From positions 32,783 to 96,782 of the forward strand of contig CAVXDE010000010.1 in the NCBI GenBank assembly GCA_963760435.1: DNA of 64,000 bases, read 5' to 3'. Position 1 is the stretch's first letter, and every line of letters begins with the position of its first letter. Made by a program: the position numbers and the translations under genes. Below, piece after piece: positions 43,884 through 54,275 of this stretch. The notes under the pieces are model-generated. The model saw only the letters and a list, made by a program, of their open reading frames with translations. It was not told the origin of the DNA and did no database searches. The DNA comes from JAFAXD01 sp963760435 (lineage in GTDB: Bacteria > Pseudomonadota > Alphaproteobacteria > Rhizobiales > Xanthobacteraceae).

Positions 43884-45800
43884 TCACAGCTCAACCTGAG
43901 TTCCGAGCTCGACCACCCGCTTGGGCGGAATCTGGAAATAGTCCGTGGCGCTGACGGCATTGCGCGTCATGAACGCGAACAGCCGCTCGCGCCAGCGCGC
44001 CAAAGGTGGATGCACGCCCGGCACGGGCGTTTCCCGACCCAGGAAAAAGGACGCTTCGTTCACATCAAGGCCGATCCGCTCGCGGGCACGCGCCAATACC
44101 GGCGGCAGCGCCGGATGCTCGGCGAAGCCGAAGCGCACGATCATCCGCGTGATGCCGTTGCCCAGGTCAGTCACGGTGATCCGCTCCGCCTCGGGGACAT
44201 GCGGCGCACGTTCGGTGACGACGGTGAGGAGAAAAACCCGCTCATGTAGAACCTTGTTGTGCCTCAGATTGTCGGTCATCGCATACGGCACGGTATCGCG
44301 CCGGGCGGCGAGATAGACGGCGGTCCCTTGCACCCGCGGCAGCGTCGCCGAATCGAGCTCGGCGATGAACCGCTGCAGTGGCTTGTTGTCATCACTCATG
44401 CGCTCGAGAATGATTTGCCGGCCGCGGCGCCAGGTCGACATGATCGTGAATACGACCGCGCCGGCGATCAGCGGAAACCAGCCGCCTTGGGGGATCTTCA
44501 TGATGTTGGCGGCGAAGAACGCGAGGTCGATCAGCAAGAACACCCCAATCACCGCGCAAGTCAGGAGCATGCTCCAGCCCCACACGCGGCGCGCCACCAC
44601 GGCCAACAAGCACGTGGTCACCACCATGGTGATGACGACGGCGATGCCATAAGCCGCGGCCAGAGCGCTGGACGACTGGAAGCCCAAGACCAATCCGATC
44701 ACACAGATCGCCAGCAGCCAGTTGATCTGCGGCACGTAAACCTGACCGATCGCCTCCTCTGATGTTTGACGAATGTCGAGACGCGGCAGCAGGCTGAGCT
44801 GCATCGCCTGCTGCGACAGTGAGAAGGCGCCGGAAATCACCGCCTGCGAGGCGATCACAGTCGCCGCAGTCGCCAACAACGTGATCGGATAGAGGAGCCA
44901 GTCTGGGTAGAGCCGGAAGAACGGGCTGTCGGTCGCGTCCGGGTGCGCCAGAACCAACGCACCCTGGCCGAAGTAATTCAGCACGAGCGCGGGCAGCACG
45001 ATTGCGAACCAGTCGATCCTGATGGGTGAACGGCCAAAGTGACCCATGTCGGCATAGAGCGCTTCCGCGCCGGTGAGCGCGAGGAAAACCGACCCGAGGA
45101 CAAAAAAGCCGGGAACGCCGTGATGGCCGAAGAAAGCCAAGGCCTGAACCGGATTGAGCGCGGCGAGCACGTACGGCGCCTGGATGATTTGCATGAGCCC
45201 GGCCAGCGCCAGGGCCAGGAACCACACCGCCATCACCGGGCCAAAGTAAGTCCCGATGCGCTCGCTCCCGCGTCGCTGCAGCAGGAACAGCCCCAGCAAC
45301 ACGACGACCGAGATCGGCACCACATACGCGCCGAGACCTGGCGTCGCGATCTCGAGCCCTTCCACTGCGCTGAGAACGGAGATCGCCGGCGTGATCATGC
45401 CGTCGCCATAGAACAGCGCCGCGCCGACCATCCCGAGCAGGATCAACGCACCTCTGCGCCGTAGATCGGGCTCGCTATGCGCCGCAAGGCCCAGCAGCGC
45501 CATGATGCCGCCTTCGCCGTCGTTCTCCGCGCGCATGACAAACAGCACATACTTGATCGTCACGACGATGGTCAGCGACCAGAACACGAGAGATAGGAGC
45601 CCAAGCACCGTTTCCGAGTTGTTTGTACCGGCGGCCTTGAGGCATTCCCGGAACGTGTAGATCGGGCTGGTGCCGATGTCGCCGTAGACGACCCCGAGTG
45701 CCGCGAGCAGCAAGGCGCCGTGCACGGGCTTGGCGGCATGGCGATCAAGCTTCCGATCAGGGTCAGGGCGAGAGGCGCGCCGAGCCGTTTCCAGCGACAT
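43884..45800 (-). CDS. kup: Kup-type potassium uptake transporter
   Basis: A 638-residue K+/H+ symporter. The signature LLLAALGVVYGDIGTSPIYTFRE opens it; about 12 membrane helices follow to IMKIPQGGWFPLIAGAVVFTIMS, then a cytoplasmic tail ending QIPPKRVVELGTQVEL. I start at the ATG at 45800; upstream sequence is open but non-conserved. It is divergent from the UGSC gene with a 234-base gap that must contain both promoters. Confidence 0.95.
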   Translation of the reverse strand: MSLETARRASRPDPDRKLDRHAAKPVHGALLLAALGVVYGDIGTSPIYTFRECLKAAGTNNSETVLGLLSLVFWSLTIVVTIKYVLFVMRAENDGEGGIMALLGLAAHSEPDLRRRGALILLGMVGAALFYGDGMITPAISVLSAVEGLEIATPGLGAYVVPISVVVLLGLFLLQRRGSERIGTYFGPVMAVWFLALALAGLMQIIQAPYVLAALNPVQALAFFGHHGVPGFFVLGSVFLALTGAEALYADMGHFGRSPIRIDWFAIVLPALVLNYFGQGALVLAHPDATDSPFFRLYPDWLLYPITLLATAATVIASQAVISGAFSLSQQAMQLSLLPRLDIRQTSEEAIGQVYVPQINWLLAICVIGLVLGFQSSSALAAAYGIAVVITMVVTTCLLAVVARRVWGWSMLLTCAVIGVFLLIDLAFFAANIMKIPQGGWFPLIAGAVVFTIMSTWRRGRQIILERMSDDNKPLQRFIAELDSATLPRVQGTAVYLAARRDTVPYAMTDNLRHNKVLHERVFLLTVVTERAPHVPEAERITVTDLGNGITRMIVRFGFAEHPALPPVLARARERIGLDVNEASFFLGRETPVPGVHPPLARWRERLFAFMTRNAVSATDYFQIPPKRVVELGTQVEL

Positions 45801-46034
45801 GCTGAGCCCTAACGCTGAGCGAGGAATACCGGGAACATAAGTCCAAGCGGGGAGCAGAGTTCCCGCTGCCCGCTCGCGGCGGGGTTGTTGCCGACGATCT
45901 CTAACGCGGAGGCTTGCCCAAGAGTCCAGCTTCGGCATGCCCTGCCCCATAAATCGGCAGTACAAAAATCCGATTGGCCGTATCATGCTGCTCAACGCAG
46001 CGGACCAACCGTCCGCGATCCAATGAGGTGAGCC

Positions 46035-47765
46035 GTGGTTGAGCTGGAGTTCTTCGATCCCTCCGGGCAATTGGAAATCACCCATCGTTACGCCTCGCGT
46101 CAGGGCGGCCTCAACGGCAAGCGCATCGGCTTGCTGAGCGGCGAGCAGTGGCAGGCGCACCGCACGTTTCCGTTGTTGAAAACCATGTTGGAGACGGATT
46201 TCCCGGACGCCGAGGTGCTGCCGCTCGACACCTTTCCGCAGGGCGAGCACATCGTCGGCGCCGATGCGACGATTGCCCAGATCAAGGACAGCGGCGTCGA
46301 CGCCATGATCGTCGGCAATGCCGCCTGCGGATCCTGCTCGACCGCGCTCGGACGGGCTGCCGCCAAGCTTGAAAAGGCCGGAATCCCGAGCGTCCTGCTC
46401 GGCCGCACCGACTTCCTCGGCGTGGTGAAGAACGCCGTATCCGGCCTGGGGCTATCGCCCGACATGCCGGTCGTGGCGTTTCCGGTCGAGTTGTTCTTGC
46501 CGGGTAGCGATCTCGCACCGGTCGCGGCACGCAAGCAGGAGTTCTACGACGCACTGACGGTGTGGCGCGACACGGCGAACTTCACCGCATCCGACGCGCC
46601 GCCGCTGATCAAGGTGACGGGTGCAACCTACGCGGACGCGCTCACCAGCGCCAACAACCTGTGTCTCACCAACCTCTGGAGCGACGGCCTGCCGATCTGG
46701 CCCGCCACCCCCGAACGGGTGGACTGGATCCTGCTGGGCACGGACAGGGCGCGCACGGAGGTGCTGGGAAAGTTTCTGCCGCGCGGTGCGATCGCCACCG
46801 TCGAGTCCTGCGCCATCGCACTTGCCATGGCGGGCGGACGCCCCGAGTACCTGCCTGTCCTCCTCACCACGGTCGAGGCTTTCCTCGATCCGCTCTCCGA
46901 CAGCGAGCACATGCAGGCGGACTCGGCCGGCGCTTTCCCGGTGATCATCGTCAACGGACCGATCGCGCGCGACATCCGGCTCAACAGCACATTCGGCTGC
47001 CTCGGTCCTGATCCGCAGCGTCCAGCCGGCGGCAGCATCGGCCGCGCGCTACGCCTGATGCAGCAAAACCTCGGCGGCGCCCTACCCGGCGTCGGCGCCA
47101 TGGCGATGTGGGGCGCCATGCGTTACACGAACGCGGTGTTCGCTGAGGACGAAGACAACCTGCCGGCAGGTTGGCTGCCGCACGCCAGCGAGCGTCATGG
47201 GTTCGAGCCCGGCACCAGTTCCGTCTCGCTTGTGTGGGCCACCGGCGTGACCAACATCCGCCGCCGCAGTGTCAAAGGGGCGAGCCCAGAAGACGACGCG
47301 GTGCAGGGCATGCACCGCATCGCGGCCTATCTGCGCGCACCCAACCTCGGATGCCTGATCGGCTACAGCAACGGCACGCCGGGCATCCTGATGCTCTCAC
47401 CAGTGGTCGCCAGAGCGATGGCCGCGCTCGGCTGGACCAAACAATCGATCCGCGAGTTCCTCTGGGAGCACGCCAAAATCTCCGCTGAGGAGCGGCAGCG
47501 CGGCGGCATCGATGCCTGGCTCGAGGCTGATCGCGACCCCGCCGTACGCGCGAGCGCCAAGCTCGCCCGCTGGCCGCATGCGGCGCAGCCAGATAATCTC
47601 ATCCTGCTGGTCGCGGGCGGCGGCCATCCGACCAACAGCTACTGGATGGAAGGCTACTCACCCGATGTCGTTGGCCGCAGGATCAGCCTGCCAAGGGATT
47701 TCACGCAGCTGCTGCATCAGGCAGAGCGCGATCTCGGCTGCGGAACCGACGCTTGCCGGATCTGA
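46035..47765 (+). CDS. UGSC-family protein (Cys form) with a large C-terminal domain
   Basis: A 576-residue cytoplasmic protein. The N-terminal about 170 residues match the UGSC family: VDAMIVGNAACGSCSTALGRA has the CGSC motif at 98-101, where some members carry selenocysteine in the first position; here it is a plain TGC. The C-terminal about 400 residues (VTGATYADALTSANNLCLTN, LPRGAIATVESCAIALAMAGG, RLMQQNLGGALPGVGAMAMWGA) form a domain I cannot name. It starts an operon with a LIV-type importer, an amidohydrolase and an AA_synth protein. The Cys-x2-Cys pair suggests redox or thiol chemistry. Confidence 0.85.
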   Translation: MVELEFFDPSGQLEITHRYASRQGGLNGKRIGLLSGEQWQAHRTFPLLKTMLETDFPDAEVLPLDTFPQGEHIVGADATIAQIKDSGVDAMIVGNAACGSCSTALGRAAAKLEKAGIPSVLLGRTDFLGVVKNAVSGLGLSPDMPVVAFPVELFLPGSDLAPVAARKQEFYDALTVWRDTANFTASDAPPLIKVTGATYADALTSANNLCLTNLWSDGLPIWPATPERVDWILLGTDRARTEVLGKFLPRGAIATVESCAIALAMAGGRPEYLPVLLTTVEAFLDPLSDSEHMQADSAGAFPVIIVNGPIARDIRLNSTFGCLGPDPQRPAGGSIGRALRLMQQNLGGALPGVGAMAMWGAMRYTNAVFAEDEDNLPAGWLPHASERHGFEPGTSSVSLVWATGVTNIRRRSVKGASPEDDAVQGMHRIAAYLRAPNLGCLIGYSNGTPGILMLSPVVARAMAALGWTKQSIREFLWEHAKISAEERQRGGIDAWLEADRDPAVRASAKLARWPHAAQPDNLILLVAGGGHPTNSYWMEGYSPDVVGRRISLPRDFTQLLHQAERDLGCGTDACRI

Positions 47766-47817
47766 GTTAGTTTCAACCAACGCCTCGCCGGGCGGCATCT
47801 GACACAAGGAAAGCCCC

Positions 47818-49095
47818 ATGAGTGACCGATTGCGAGTGTGTTTCGGCGTGGTCGCCCTGCTTGCGACGGCGTCACTGTCCCTGACGCCGGCGCGCGCCGA
47901 GGACACGATCAAGCTCGGCGTGCTGGAGCCGTTCACCGGCCCGTGGGCGAAGAACGGCAACGAATCCTACGTGGCGATGGAAATCGCCCGCGACATGATC
48001 AACGAGCAGGGTGGCGTCAAGGGCAAGAAGATCAGCTACGTGCGCGGCGACGCGCCTGATCCGAGCGCCGGAAAGAGCGAAGCGGAGCGCATCATCAGCC
48101 AGGAAGGCATCAAGCTGATGACCGGCACCTACGCATCGCCGCTCGGCATCGCCATCAGCGCAGAGGCCGAACGGCACGGCATCGTGCATTGGGAGACGAT
48201 TGCTTCCGCCGACATCATCACCAAGCGCGGCTACAAGCATGTGTTCCAGGTCGGCCCGGCGGCAAGCCGCTACGGCACCGCAGCGCTCGACTTCATCAGG
48301 GATGACCTCGCGCAACGGCTAGATAAGAAATTCGGGGACTTGCGCATCGCGCTGCTCTGGGAAAACCGCGCGTTCGGTACCGCGGTCGGTACCGGTGCAC
48401 GCGCGGAAGCAAAGAAGCTCGGCGTGCAGCTGAGCTATGATGAAGGCTACGATCAGTTCACGACCGACATGACGCCCTTGGTGCAGAAGCTCAAGGACGC
48501 CAAGCCCGACGTGCTGATCATCATCTCCTTCCTCAACGACACCATTCTGTTCCACCGCAAGGCGAAGGAACTGAATTTCTACGTGCCGTCGATCGTTGGG
48601 GTCAGCGCCGGACACTCGGTCCCGGACCTCAAGGACTCGATCGGCACGACAGTGAACGGCTTATTCGTCAGCGACCTGCCGGTGCTGGTCAATCCGGCCG
48701 CGCTCAAGCCCGAAGCCCAGACCGCCGCTGTCGAGTTCAACAAACGCTACGAAAGCGTCCAGCACCGGGTGCCGGCGGGGCATGCGGTCGCTTCATTCGC
48801 GGCGCTGTGGGCATTGTTCAACAATGTGCTGCCGGCCGCGAAATCGATGGATCCGGAGGACGTCCGCGCGGCCGCGCTCGCCGCCGATCTCCCCGATGGG
48901 AGCCTGATCAATGGCAGCGGATTGAAGTTCTCCAACTTCGATCTACCCGACGACCCGAAGGACGCGGGCCAGAACATCCGCTCCTCCATCGGCGTCTGGC
49001 AATGGCAGGGCGGCGACGCGCGCCAAGTTTATCCGAAGAAACTTGCCACCAATGAGATCGTGGCGGTGCCGCTGCCGGATTGGTCGAAGCGATGA
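47818..49095 (+). CDS. LIV-type ABC substrate-binding protein (Peripla_BP_6)
   Basis: A 425-residue secreted binding protein: signal to about TPARA, then DTIKLGVLEPFTGPWAKNGNESY and KISYVRGDAPDPSAGKSEAERI, followed by HVFQVGPAASRYG. It binds amino-acid-like or aromatic ligands and feeds the permeases and ATPases downstream. It begins 52 bases after the UGSC gene. Confidence 0.93.
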   Translation: MSDRLRVCFGVVALLATASLSLTPARAEDTIKLGVLEPFTGPWAKNGNESYVAMEIARDMINEQGGVKGKKISYVRGDAPDPSAGKSEAERIISQEGIKLMTGTYASPLGIAISAEAERHGIVHWETIASADIITKRGYKHVFQVGPAASRYGTAALDFIRDDLAQRLDKKFGDLRIALLWENRAFGTAVGTGARAEAKKLGVQLSYDEGYDQFTTDMTPLVQKLKDAKPDVLIIISFLNDTILFHRKAKELNFYVPSIVGVSAGHSVPDLKDSIGTTVNGLFVSDLPVLVNPAALKPEAQTAAVEFNKRYESVQHRVPAGHAVASFAALWALFNNVLPAAKSMDPEDVRAAALAADLPDGSLINGSGLKFSNFDLPDDPKDAGQNIRSSIGVWQWQGGDARQVYPKKLATNEIVAVPLPDWSKR

Positions 49096-49128
49096 GGAGC
49101 GAGATTAGATGAGGGCGGTGCGAGTTCT

Positions 49129-49297
49129 ACCCTCCCCCTTGTGGGGAGGGTCGGCGCGCAGCGCAGGGGTGGGGGTCGGAGTTTGGCGGCAAGCAGATCC
49201 GTCCCACGACTACCCCCACCCCGCCCGCCCGCGCTTCGCTTGGCGGGCGACCCCCGGATCAAGTCCGGGGCAGGCTCTCCCCACAAGGGGGAGGGTA
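49129..49297. repeat. Inverted intergenic repeat (ACCCTCCCCCTTGTGGGGAG family)
   Basis: Outer arms TACCCTCCCCCTTGTGGGGA at about 49129 and TCCCCACAAGGGGGAGGGTA at about 49278. Inside are GGGTGGGGGTC / GACTACCCCCACCCCG arms and a CCCGGATCAAGTCCGGG palindrome. It lies inside the operon between the receptor and the permease and could weaken downstream expression. A known repeat type in the order. Confidence 0.85.
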
Positions 49298-49348
49298 AAA
49301 GCGCCGCACTGTCGGCGCGGTTCACGCCTCCTTCGAGCGGCGTAGCCC

Positions 49349-50236
49349 ATGCAAACCCTAGCCCAGCTGCTGGTCTCCGGCATCATGCTGGGCGGGATCT
49401 ATGCGCTGATGTCGATCGGGCTCACCCTGATCTTCGGCGTACTCAAGATCGTCAATTTCGCCCACGGCGAGTTTCTCATGCTCGCCATGTACGCCGCCTG
49501 GGCTGTCGTCTCGTTCTCGGGGATCAACGTCTATGCGGCGGCACTCATCGTCATTCCACTTCTATTTGGCTTCGGCGCGCTGATCTATCTGCTGATCGTC
49601 AGGCCTGCGGTGGACAAGCCGCACCTGGTTGTGGTTTTCGCGACGATGGGTCTCTCGATCCTGATGCAGAACCTCGCACTCGTGTTGATGACGGCGGACC
49701 TGCGCGACGTGCCGCCACTACTTGGCGGCACGTCCCTCCAGATCGGCCCGCTCTACCTGCGCATCGAGCTGGTGCTGGGCTTCCTGATCAGCGTCGCAAT
49801 CACGTTCGGCCTGATGCTGTTCATCAAGCGCAGCTATCTGGGCAAGGCGATCCGCGCCACCGTGCAGGACCCGAACGCTGCCATGCTGATGGGCATCAAC
49901 GTTCCGCGACTTTTCCTGCTGACTTTTGCGGGCGGGTCGGCGCTGGTGGGCCTTGCCGGCTGCATCATGCTGCCGCTCTACTCGACCTTTCCGACCGTCG
50001 GTGGGAACTTCATTCTGATCGCCTACGTGATCGTGGTGCTGGGCGGAATGGGCAGCATGGAGGGGGCCTTGCTCGGCGGAATCTGCATCGGGCTCGTTCA
50101 ATCGCTCAGCAGCTACTACGTCGCACCCGCGTACGGACAGATGTTCTATTTCGTGGTGTTCCTGCTCGTGATGATCTTCCGGCCTGATGGACTGTTCGGC
50201 CAACGGGGCGCCGCGATGGTGGGAATCAACGAGTAA
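49349..50236 (+). CDS. LIV-type ABC permease, LivH family
   Basis: A 295-residue permease with about eight membrane segments (LLVSGIMLGGIYALMSIGLTLIFGV at the start; LFIKRSYLGKAIRATVQDP holds the coupling loop). It overlaps the LivM-type gene by one base (TAATG). Confidence 0.93.
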   Translation: MQTLAQLLVSGIMLGGIYALMSIGLTLIFGVLKIVNFAHGEFLMLAMYAAWAVVSFSGINVYAAALIVIPLLFGFGALIYLLIVRPAVDKPHLVVVFATMGLSILMQNLALVLMTADLRDVPPLLGGTSLQIGPLYLRIELVLGFLISVAITFGLMLFIKRSYLGKAIRATVQDPNAAMLMGINVPRLFLLTFAGGSALVGLAGCIMLPLYSTFPTVGGNFILIAYVIVVLGGMGSMEGALLGGICIGLVQSLSSYYVAPAYGQMFYFVVFLLVMIFRPDGLFGQRGAAMVGINE

Positions 50237-51280
50237 TGGTCGTGGACGTTACGCAAGCCGGCGCAGACACAAAAACCCGCGCCTCCGGGTGGTCCCTGTC
50301 CATCGCCCCGCGCCGCGGCGCGTTGTCGGTCGTGGAAGTCATCGTGCTCGCCGCCTGCATCGCCGCGGCCCTGACGATGACGAACCGCCATGGCGTCGAC
50401 ATCATGATCCGCACGTTCCTGTGGGCCGGCCTGGCGCTCGCCTGGAATATCGCCGGCGGCTATGTCGGGTTGATCTCGTTCGGCCATGCGGCGTTCTTCG
50501 GCATCGGTGCCTATACGTCGACCATTCTGCTGTTGAGCTACGGCGTCTCGCCCTGGATCGGTCTGTTCGGTGGTGCGTTGCTCGCCGCCGCCGCCGGCGC
50601 GCTGCTGACGGTCGTGTGCGCGCGCCTGCGCGGCCCCTTCTTCATTCTCTCGACCTTGGCGGCCGGCGAGGTCACCCGGATCGCTGCGCTCAACTGGCGA
50701 TCGCTCACCGGCGGCGCCGAGGGGCTCGAGATTCCGGCGATCTCAAGCGCGGCCGACATGGTGTTTGCCAACCAGTGGCCTTACGTGGGGCTCGTGCTGA
50801 GCTACATGCTCGTCGTGTTCGCCCTGTCGGTTTGGATCGAGCGCTCGCGCTACGGCTATTATCTGTTCGCCACCCGCGACAACGAGGACGGTGCTTCCGC
50901 GATCGGCATCAACCCGGGGGTGATGCGGGTGTCCGCCATGGCGCTGTCGGCGGCGCTGACCGCGATCGGCGGAACCCTGTTCGTCGCAGTATTTCCTCTA
51001 TCTCGATCCGACCCACATCATCTCGCCCGACATATCCTTCCAGTTCGCCCTGATCTGCGCCATCGGCGGGCTCGGCACCGCGAGCGGACCGGTGTTCGGC
51101 GCGCTCATCATCGTGCCGGCATCGGAGTTGCTGCGCGGCTGGCTCTCGCAATCGGCATCGGGCCTTTATCTGGTGCTCTACGGCCTGGTGGTTATCCTGG
51201 TCATCCTCTACTTCCCGTCCGGGATATCGGGCGCTATCGCGCGCGGCTGGGCGGCATTGACAAAGAGGAAGACCAGCTGA
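50236..51280 (+). pseudogene. LivM-type ABC permease, frame break near residue 250
   Basis: Residues 1-250 read as a LivM permease (FLWAGLALAWNIAGGYVGLISFGHAAFFGIGAY). At 50983-50989 the frame changes and the true continuation QYFLYLDPTHIISPDISFQF to the stop at 51280 is in the next frame. GCGCAG losing two bases to GCAG explains it. Read without repair, the open frame would run on through an unrelated sequence into the next gene. Joined length about 348 residues, normal for the family. Confidence 0.88.
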
Positions 51281-52003
51281 TGCTGCGGGTCGAAGGCGTC
51301 AGCCGTCAGTTCAACGCGCTCTGGGCCGTGCGCGACGTGTCTTTCACCATCCAGGCCGGCGAGATCGTCGGCATCATCGGTCCGAACGGCGCCGGCAAGA
51401 GCACGCTGTTCAATTTGATTGCTGCCGCGATCCCGCCGACGAGCGGCGATATCCGGTTCCTCGACCATACGATCACACGCGCCAAGCCGTACCAGGTGTC
51501 TCGTCTCGGCCTTGCGCGCACCTTCCAGATTCCAAAGCCATTCCGGCAACTCAGCGTGCGCGAGAACGTCATGCTGAGCGCGCTGCGGCGGCACCGCACC
51601 CCGCAACGCGCCAACCGCGTCGCCGGCGAGACCATGGAGTTCGTCGGCATCGATCATCTGGCGGATACATCGGTCGCAAGTCTCACCGTGGGGCTGCTCA
51701 AGAAGCTCGAGGTCGCGCGCGCGCTCGCAACGCGAGCCGTCGCTGCTGCTGCTCGATGAGGTGATGGCCGGGCTCACGCCGCCGGAAGTTCGTGAGATGA
51801 TGGCGGCGATCGCCGCTCTGCCCGGACGCGGCATCACGGTGCTCTGGGTCGAGCATGTGATGATGGCGATCATGAATGTGGCACAGCGACTGCTGGTCCT
51901 GCACCGCGGCCAGTTGATCACGCAAGGCAAGCCAGCCGAGGTCTCCAAGGACCCGGCCGTGATCGCTGCCTATCTGGGCGAGAAATATGCTGCGCGTTCA
52001 TGA
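51280..52003 (+). pseudogene. LivG-type ABC ATPase, frame break before Walker B
   Basis: Starts on an overlapping TGATG. Walker A is IIGPNGAGKST near residue 33. At 51727-51735 the frame shifts: SLTVGLLKKLEVARALAT is in one frame and PSLLLLDEVMAGLTPPEV (Walker B) in the next. Loss of CG from ACGCGCGAG explains it. Joined length about 242 residues. Unless repaired it lacks ATP-hydrolysis motifs. It overlaps the LivF gene by 17 bases. Confidence 0.88.
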
Positions 52004-52693
52004 TCTGAATGCATTCTATGATCGCACGCAGGTCCTGCACGCGATCAACCTCAAGGTGGAGGAGCGCGAAATCGTCGGCCTTGTCGGCGCCAACGGCGCC
52101 GGCAAGAGCAGCACGCTGTTGAGCATCGTCGGCATCAAGACCCGCACCGAATGGCGAGGTCTGGCTTGACGGCGAGCGCATCGATCACCTGCCGGCTTAC
52201 GACCGGGTGCGGCGGGCGCTGGTGCTGATCCCCGAGCGCCGGCGGCTGTTTCCGTTCATGACCGTGCTGGAGAACCTGGAACTGGGCGCGTATCTTCCGG
52301 TCCCGCGCGAGCGCCGCGGCGAGACGCTGGAGCGCGTGTTGGAGCTGTTGCCGATCCTCGCCGAGCGGCGCCACCAGGTGGCCGGATCGCTCAGCGGCGG
52401 CGAGCAACAGATGTGCGCCATCGGCCGCGCCCTGATGTCCTGCCCGCGCATCCTCATGCTCGACGAGCCGACCGAGGGCCTCGCGCCGCTCTACGTGGAA
52501 CGCCTGTTCGAGCTGGTGGTGCGATTGCGCGACTCTCGGCCTCACGATCCTTCTGGTCGAACAGAATGTCGAGCACGTCCTGGAGATCGCCGACCGCGGC
52601 TACGTGCTGGAGAATGGACGTATCGTGCTCGAGGATACCGGGCGCGCTCTGCTGCAGGATCCGCGCCTGAAGACCGCCTATCTCGGGCTTTGA
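51987..52693 (+). pseudogene. LivF-type ABC ATPase, two frame breaks
   Basis: Walker A GANGAGKSST is in frame 1 (from ATG 51987). At 52146-52150 a shift leads to NGEVWLDGERIDHLPAYDRV, the signature SLSGGEQQM and Walker B LMLDEPTEGLAP. At 52531-52537 a second shift leads to LGLTILLVEQNVEHVLEIAD and the stop at 52693. Both fit a two-base loss (CG, then CT from CTCTCT). Joined length about 236 residues, as expected for LivF. Confidence 0.88.
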
Positions 52694-52705
52694 AGGACCC
52701 ATTTG

Positions 52706-53720
52706 ATGATCGTCGATATTCACGTCCATCACGTGCCGGAAGCATTCGTCCGCTTCGTCGAGAAGGTCGGCCCTTATGCGGTTTCGCTCGAGCCGCCGCG
52801 CGGCGAGAGACGTCCAGCTCAACGTCGGGCCGCTGAGCTACGCCCTCACCCGCACGTTCTTTGATCCGGAGCGGCTGATCGCCCGGATGCGAGAAATGCG
52901 CGTCGATCGCGCGGTGCTGTCACTGGCGACTCCGTTCGTGAACTACGGCGTGCCGGCCGACGTCGGCCGCGAGGCTGCCGAGATCTACAACAACGAAATC
53001 GCGGTGCTTTGCAAGGCCATGCCCGAGCGGTTCGCAGGGTGGGCATATCTGCCGCTGCAAGATCCGGAAGCGGCGGCGAAAGAGTTGCGCCGGGCGGTGA
53101 CCGTGCTCGGGTTCAGCGGCGGGTATCTCTCATCCAACGTCAACGGCCGCTATCTCGACTCTGAGGAGTTCGCACCGATCTTTGCGGAGGCAACCGCGCT
53201 GGGCGTGCCGCTGTTCGTGCATCCGTCCAATCCGCCGGGACGCGAGCGGATGACGAAATACGAGCTTGCCGTCGTTGCCGGCTATCTGTTCGACACGACA
53301 CTGAACATCTTCCACATGATCTTCGGCGGGCTGTTCGATCGATTTCCGAGCTTGCGGCTGTGCTGCACGCACCTCGGCGGCTATGCGCCCCTGCTGCACG
53401 CCCGCATGCAGCGCGAGCTTGATACCAATCCGGCGCTCGCGGCCAGCCTGAAGCGACCGCTGCGCGATTATTTCCGCTCAATTTATTTCGACACGATCTG
53501 CTTCGACCCGCCATACGCTCGCGCCGCGGTGGAGTCCGATGTCATCGATCCGAGCCGGCTGGTGCTGGGCAGCGACACGCCGTTCCCGTTGGGCGAACCC
53601 GACCCGGTCGGCTTTGTCGAGCGCAGCTTTCGTACCGGCGCGCCTGCGCTTGCCGACGCCATCTTGCACCAGAATGCCCTCGCTTTCCTCAAATCCAGCA
53701 AACCCGGAGCGGCGCGATGA
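52706..53720 (+). pseudogene. Amidohydrolase (amidohydro_2/ACMSD-like), frame break near start
   Basis: ATG at 52706 reads MIVDIHVHHVPEAFVRFVEK, the metal-binding HxH start of the decarboxylase-like amidohydrolases. At 52805-52811 the frame shifts (GAGAGA losing GA), and the body continues DVQLNVGPLSYALTRTFFDP, VHPSNPPGRERM, FDRFPSLRLCCTHLGGY, and LGSDTPFPLGEPDPV with the final Asp ligand. Joined length about 338 residues. Members decarboxylate or hydrolyse aromatic acids. It overlaps the next gene by four bases. Confidence 0.88.
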
Positions 53721-54259
53721 ACCTGCGCAAAATCAGCTTCACCAAGGAAACAATCCTGGCCGATGCCGGCAAACCCGCCGCCGAGCCGATCACCCGGGCG
53801 GTCGCCATCGCCGTCCTGCAAAATCCGTTCGCCGGTCGCTACGTCGAGGACCTGTCGCCGTTGTTTGCTCAGGGCGCCGAGCTCGGCGAAATGGTGATGA
53901 AGGACCTGGTCGTGCTGCTGCCCAAACCCGCAACGTCCTACGGCAAGGCCGCGATCGTCGGGGTCAATGGCGAGATCGAGCATGGCCCCGCCGTGCTGCA
54001 TCCGCGTCTCGGCAAGCCGATGCGCGACGCGCTCGGCGGCGGCGAGGCGATCATCTCCTCCAACGTGAAGATCGGCGGCCCAGGCACGACGATCGATGTG
54101 CCGCTGGCGCACAAGGACAACATCTGGCTGTTCGATTACCTCGACACGCTGACGGTGTCGCTCGCCGATGCCCCGCGCCCCGACGAGATCGTCGCCATCA
54201 TGGCCATCTGCGACGCCGGCCGCCCGCACCCGCGCGTCGGCAAAGGGCGAGTCACCTAA
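53717..54259 (+). CDS. AA_synth (DUF1185) family protein
   Basis: A 180-residue protein: VAIAVLQNPFAGRYVEDL, SYGKAAIVGVNGEIEHGPAVLHPRLG and PLAHKDNIWLFDYLD are family landmarks. The family name suggests amino acid synthesis but the reaction is unproven. It is the last gene of the operon and overlaps the amidohydrolase stop by four bases, so it probably acts on the product of that enzyme. Confidence 0.9.
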   Translation: MNLRKISFTKETILADAGKPAAEPITRAVAIAVLQNPFAGRYVEDLSPLFAQGAELGEMVMKDLVVLLPKPATSYGKAAIVGVNGEIEHGPAVLHPRLGKPMRDALGGGEAIISSNVKIGGPGTTIDVPLAHKDNIWLFDYLDTLTVSLADAPRPDEIVAIMAICDAGRPHPRVGKGRVT

Positions 54260-54275
54260 CTGGTTCAGCGCGCGT

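Noticed and set aside
46326..46340. Selenocysteine codon in the UGSC motif
   Set aside because: The first position is TGC (Cys), not TGA, so no recoding is needed.
50236..51759. Apparent LivM-LivG fusion protein
   Set aside because: Between 50987 and 51280 the long open frame encodes nothing LivM-like, while the true LivM end is in another frame. The fusion is a product of the frame breaks.
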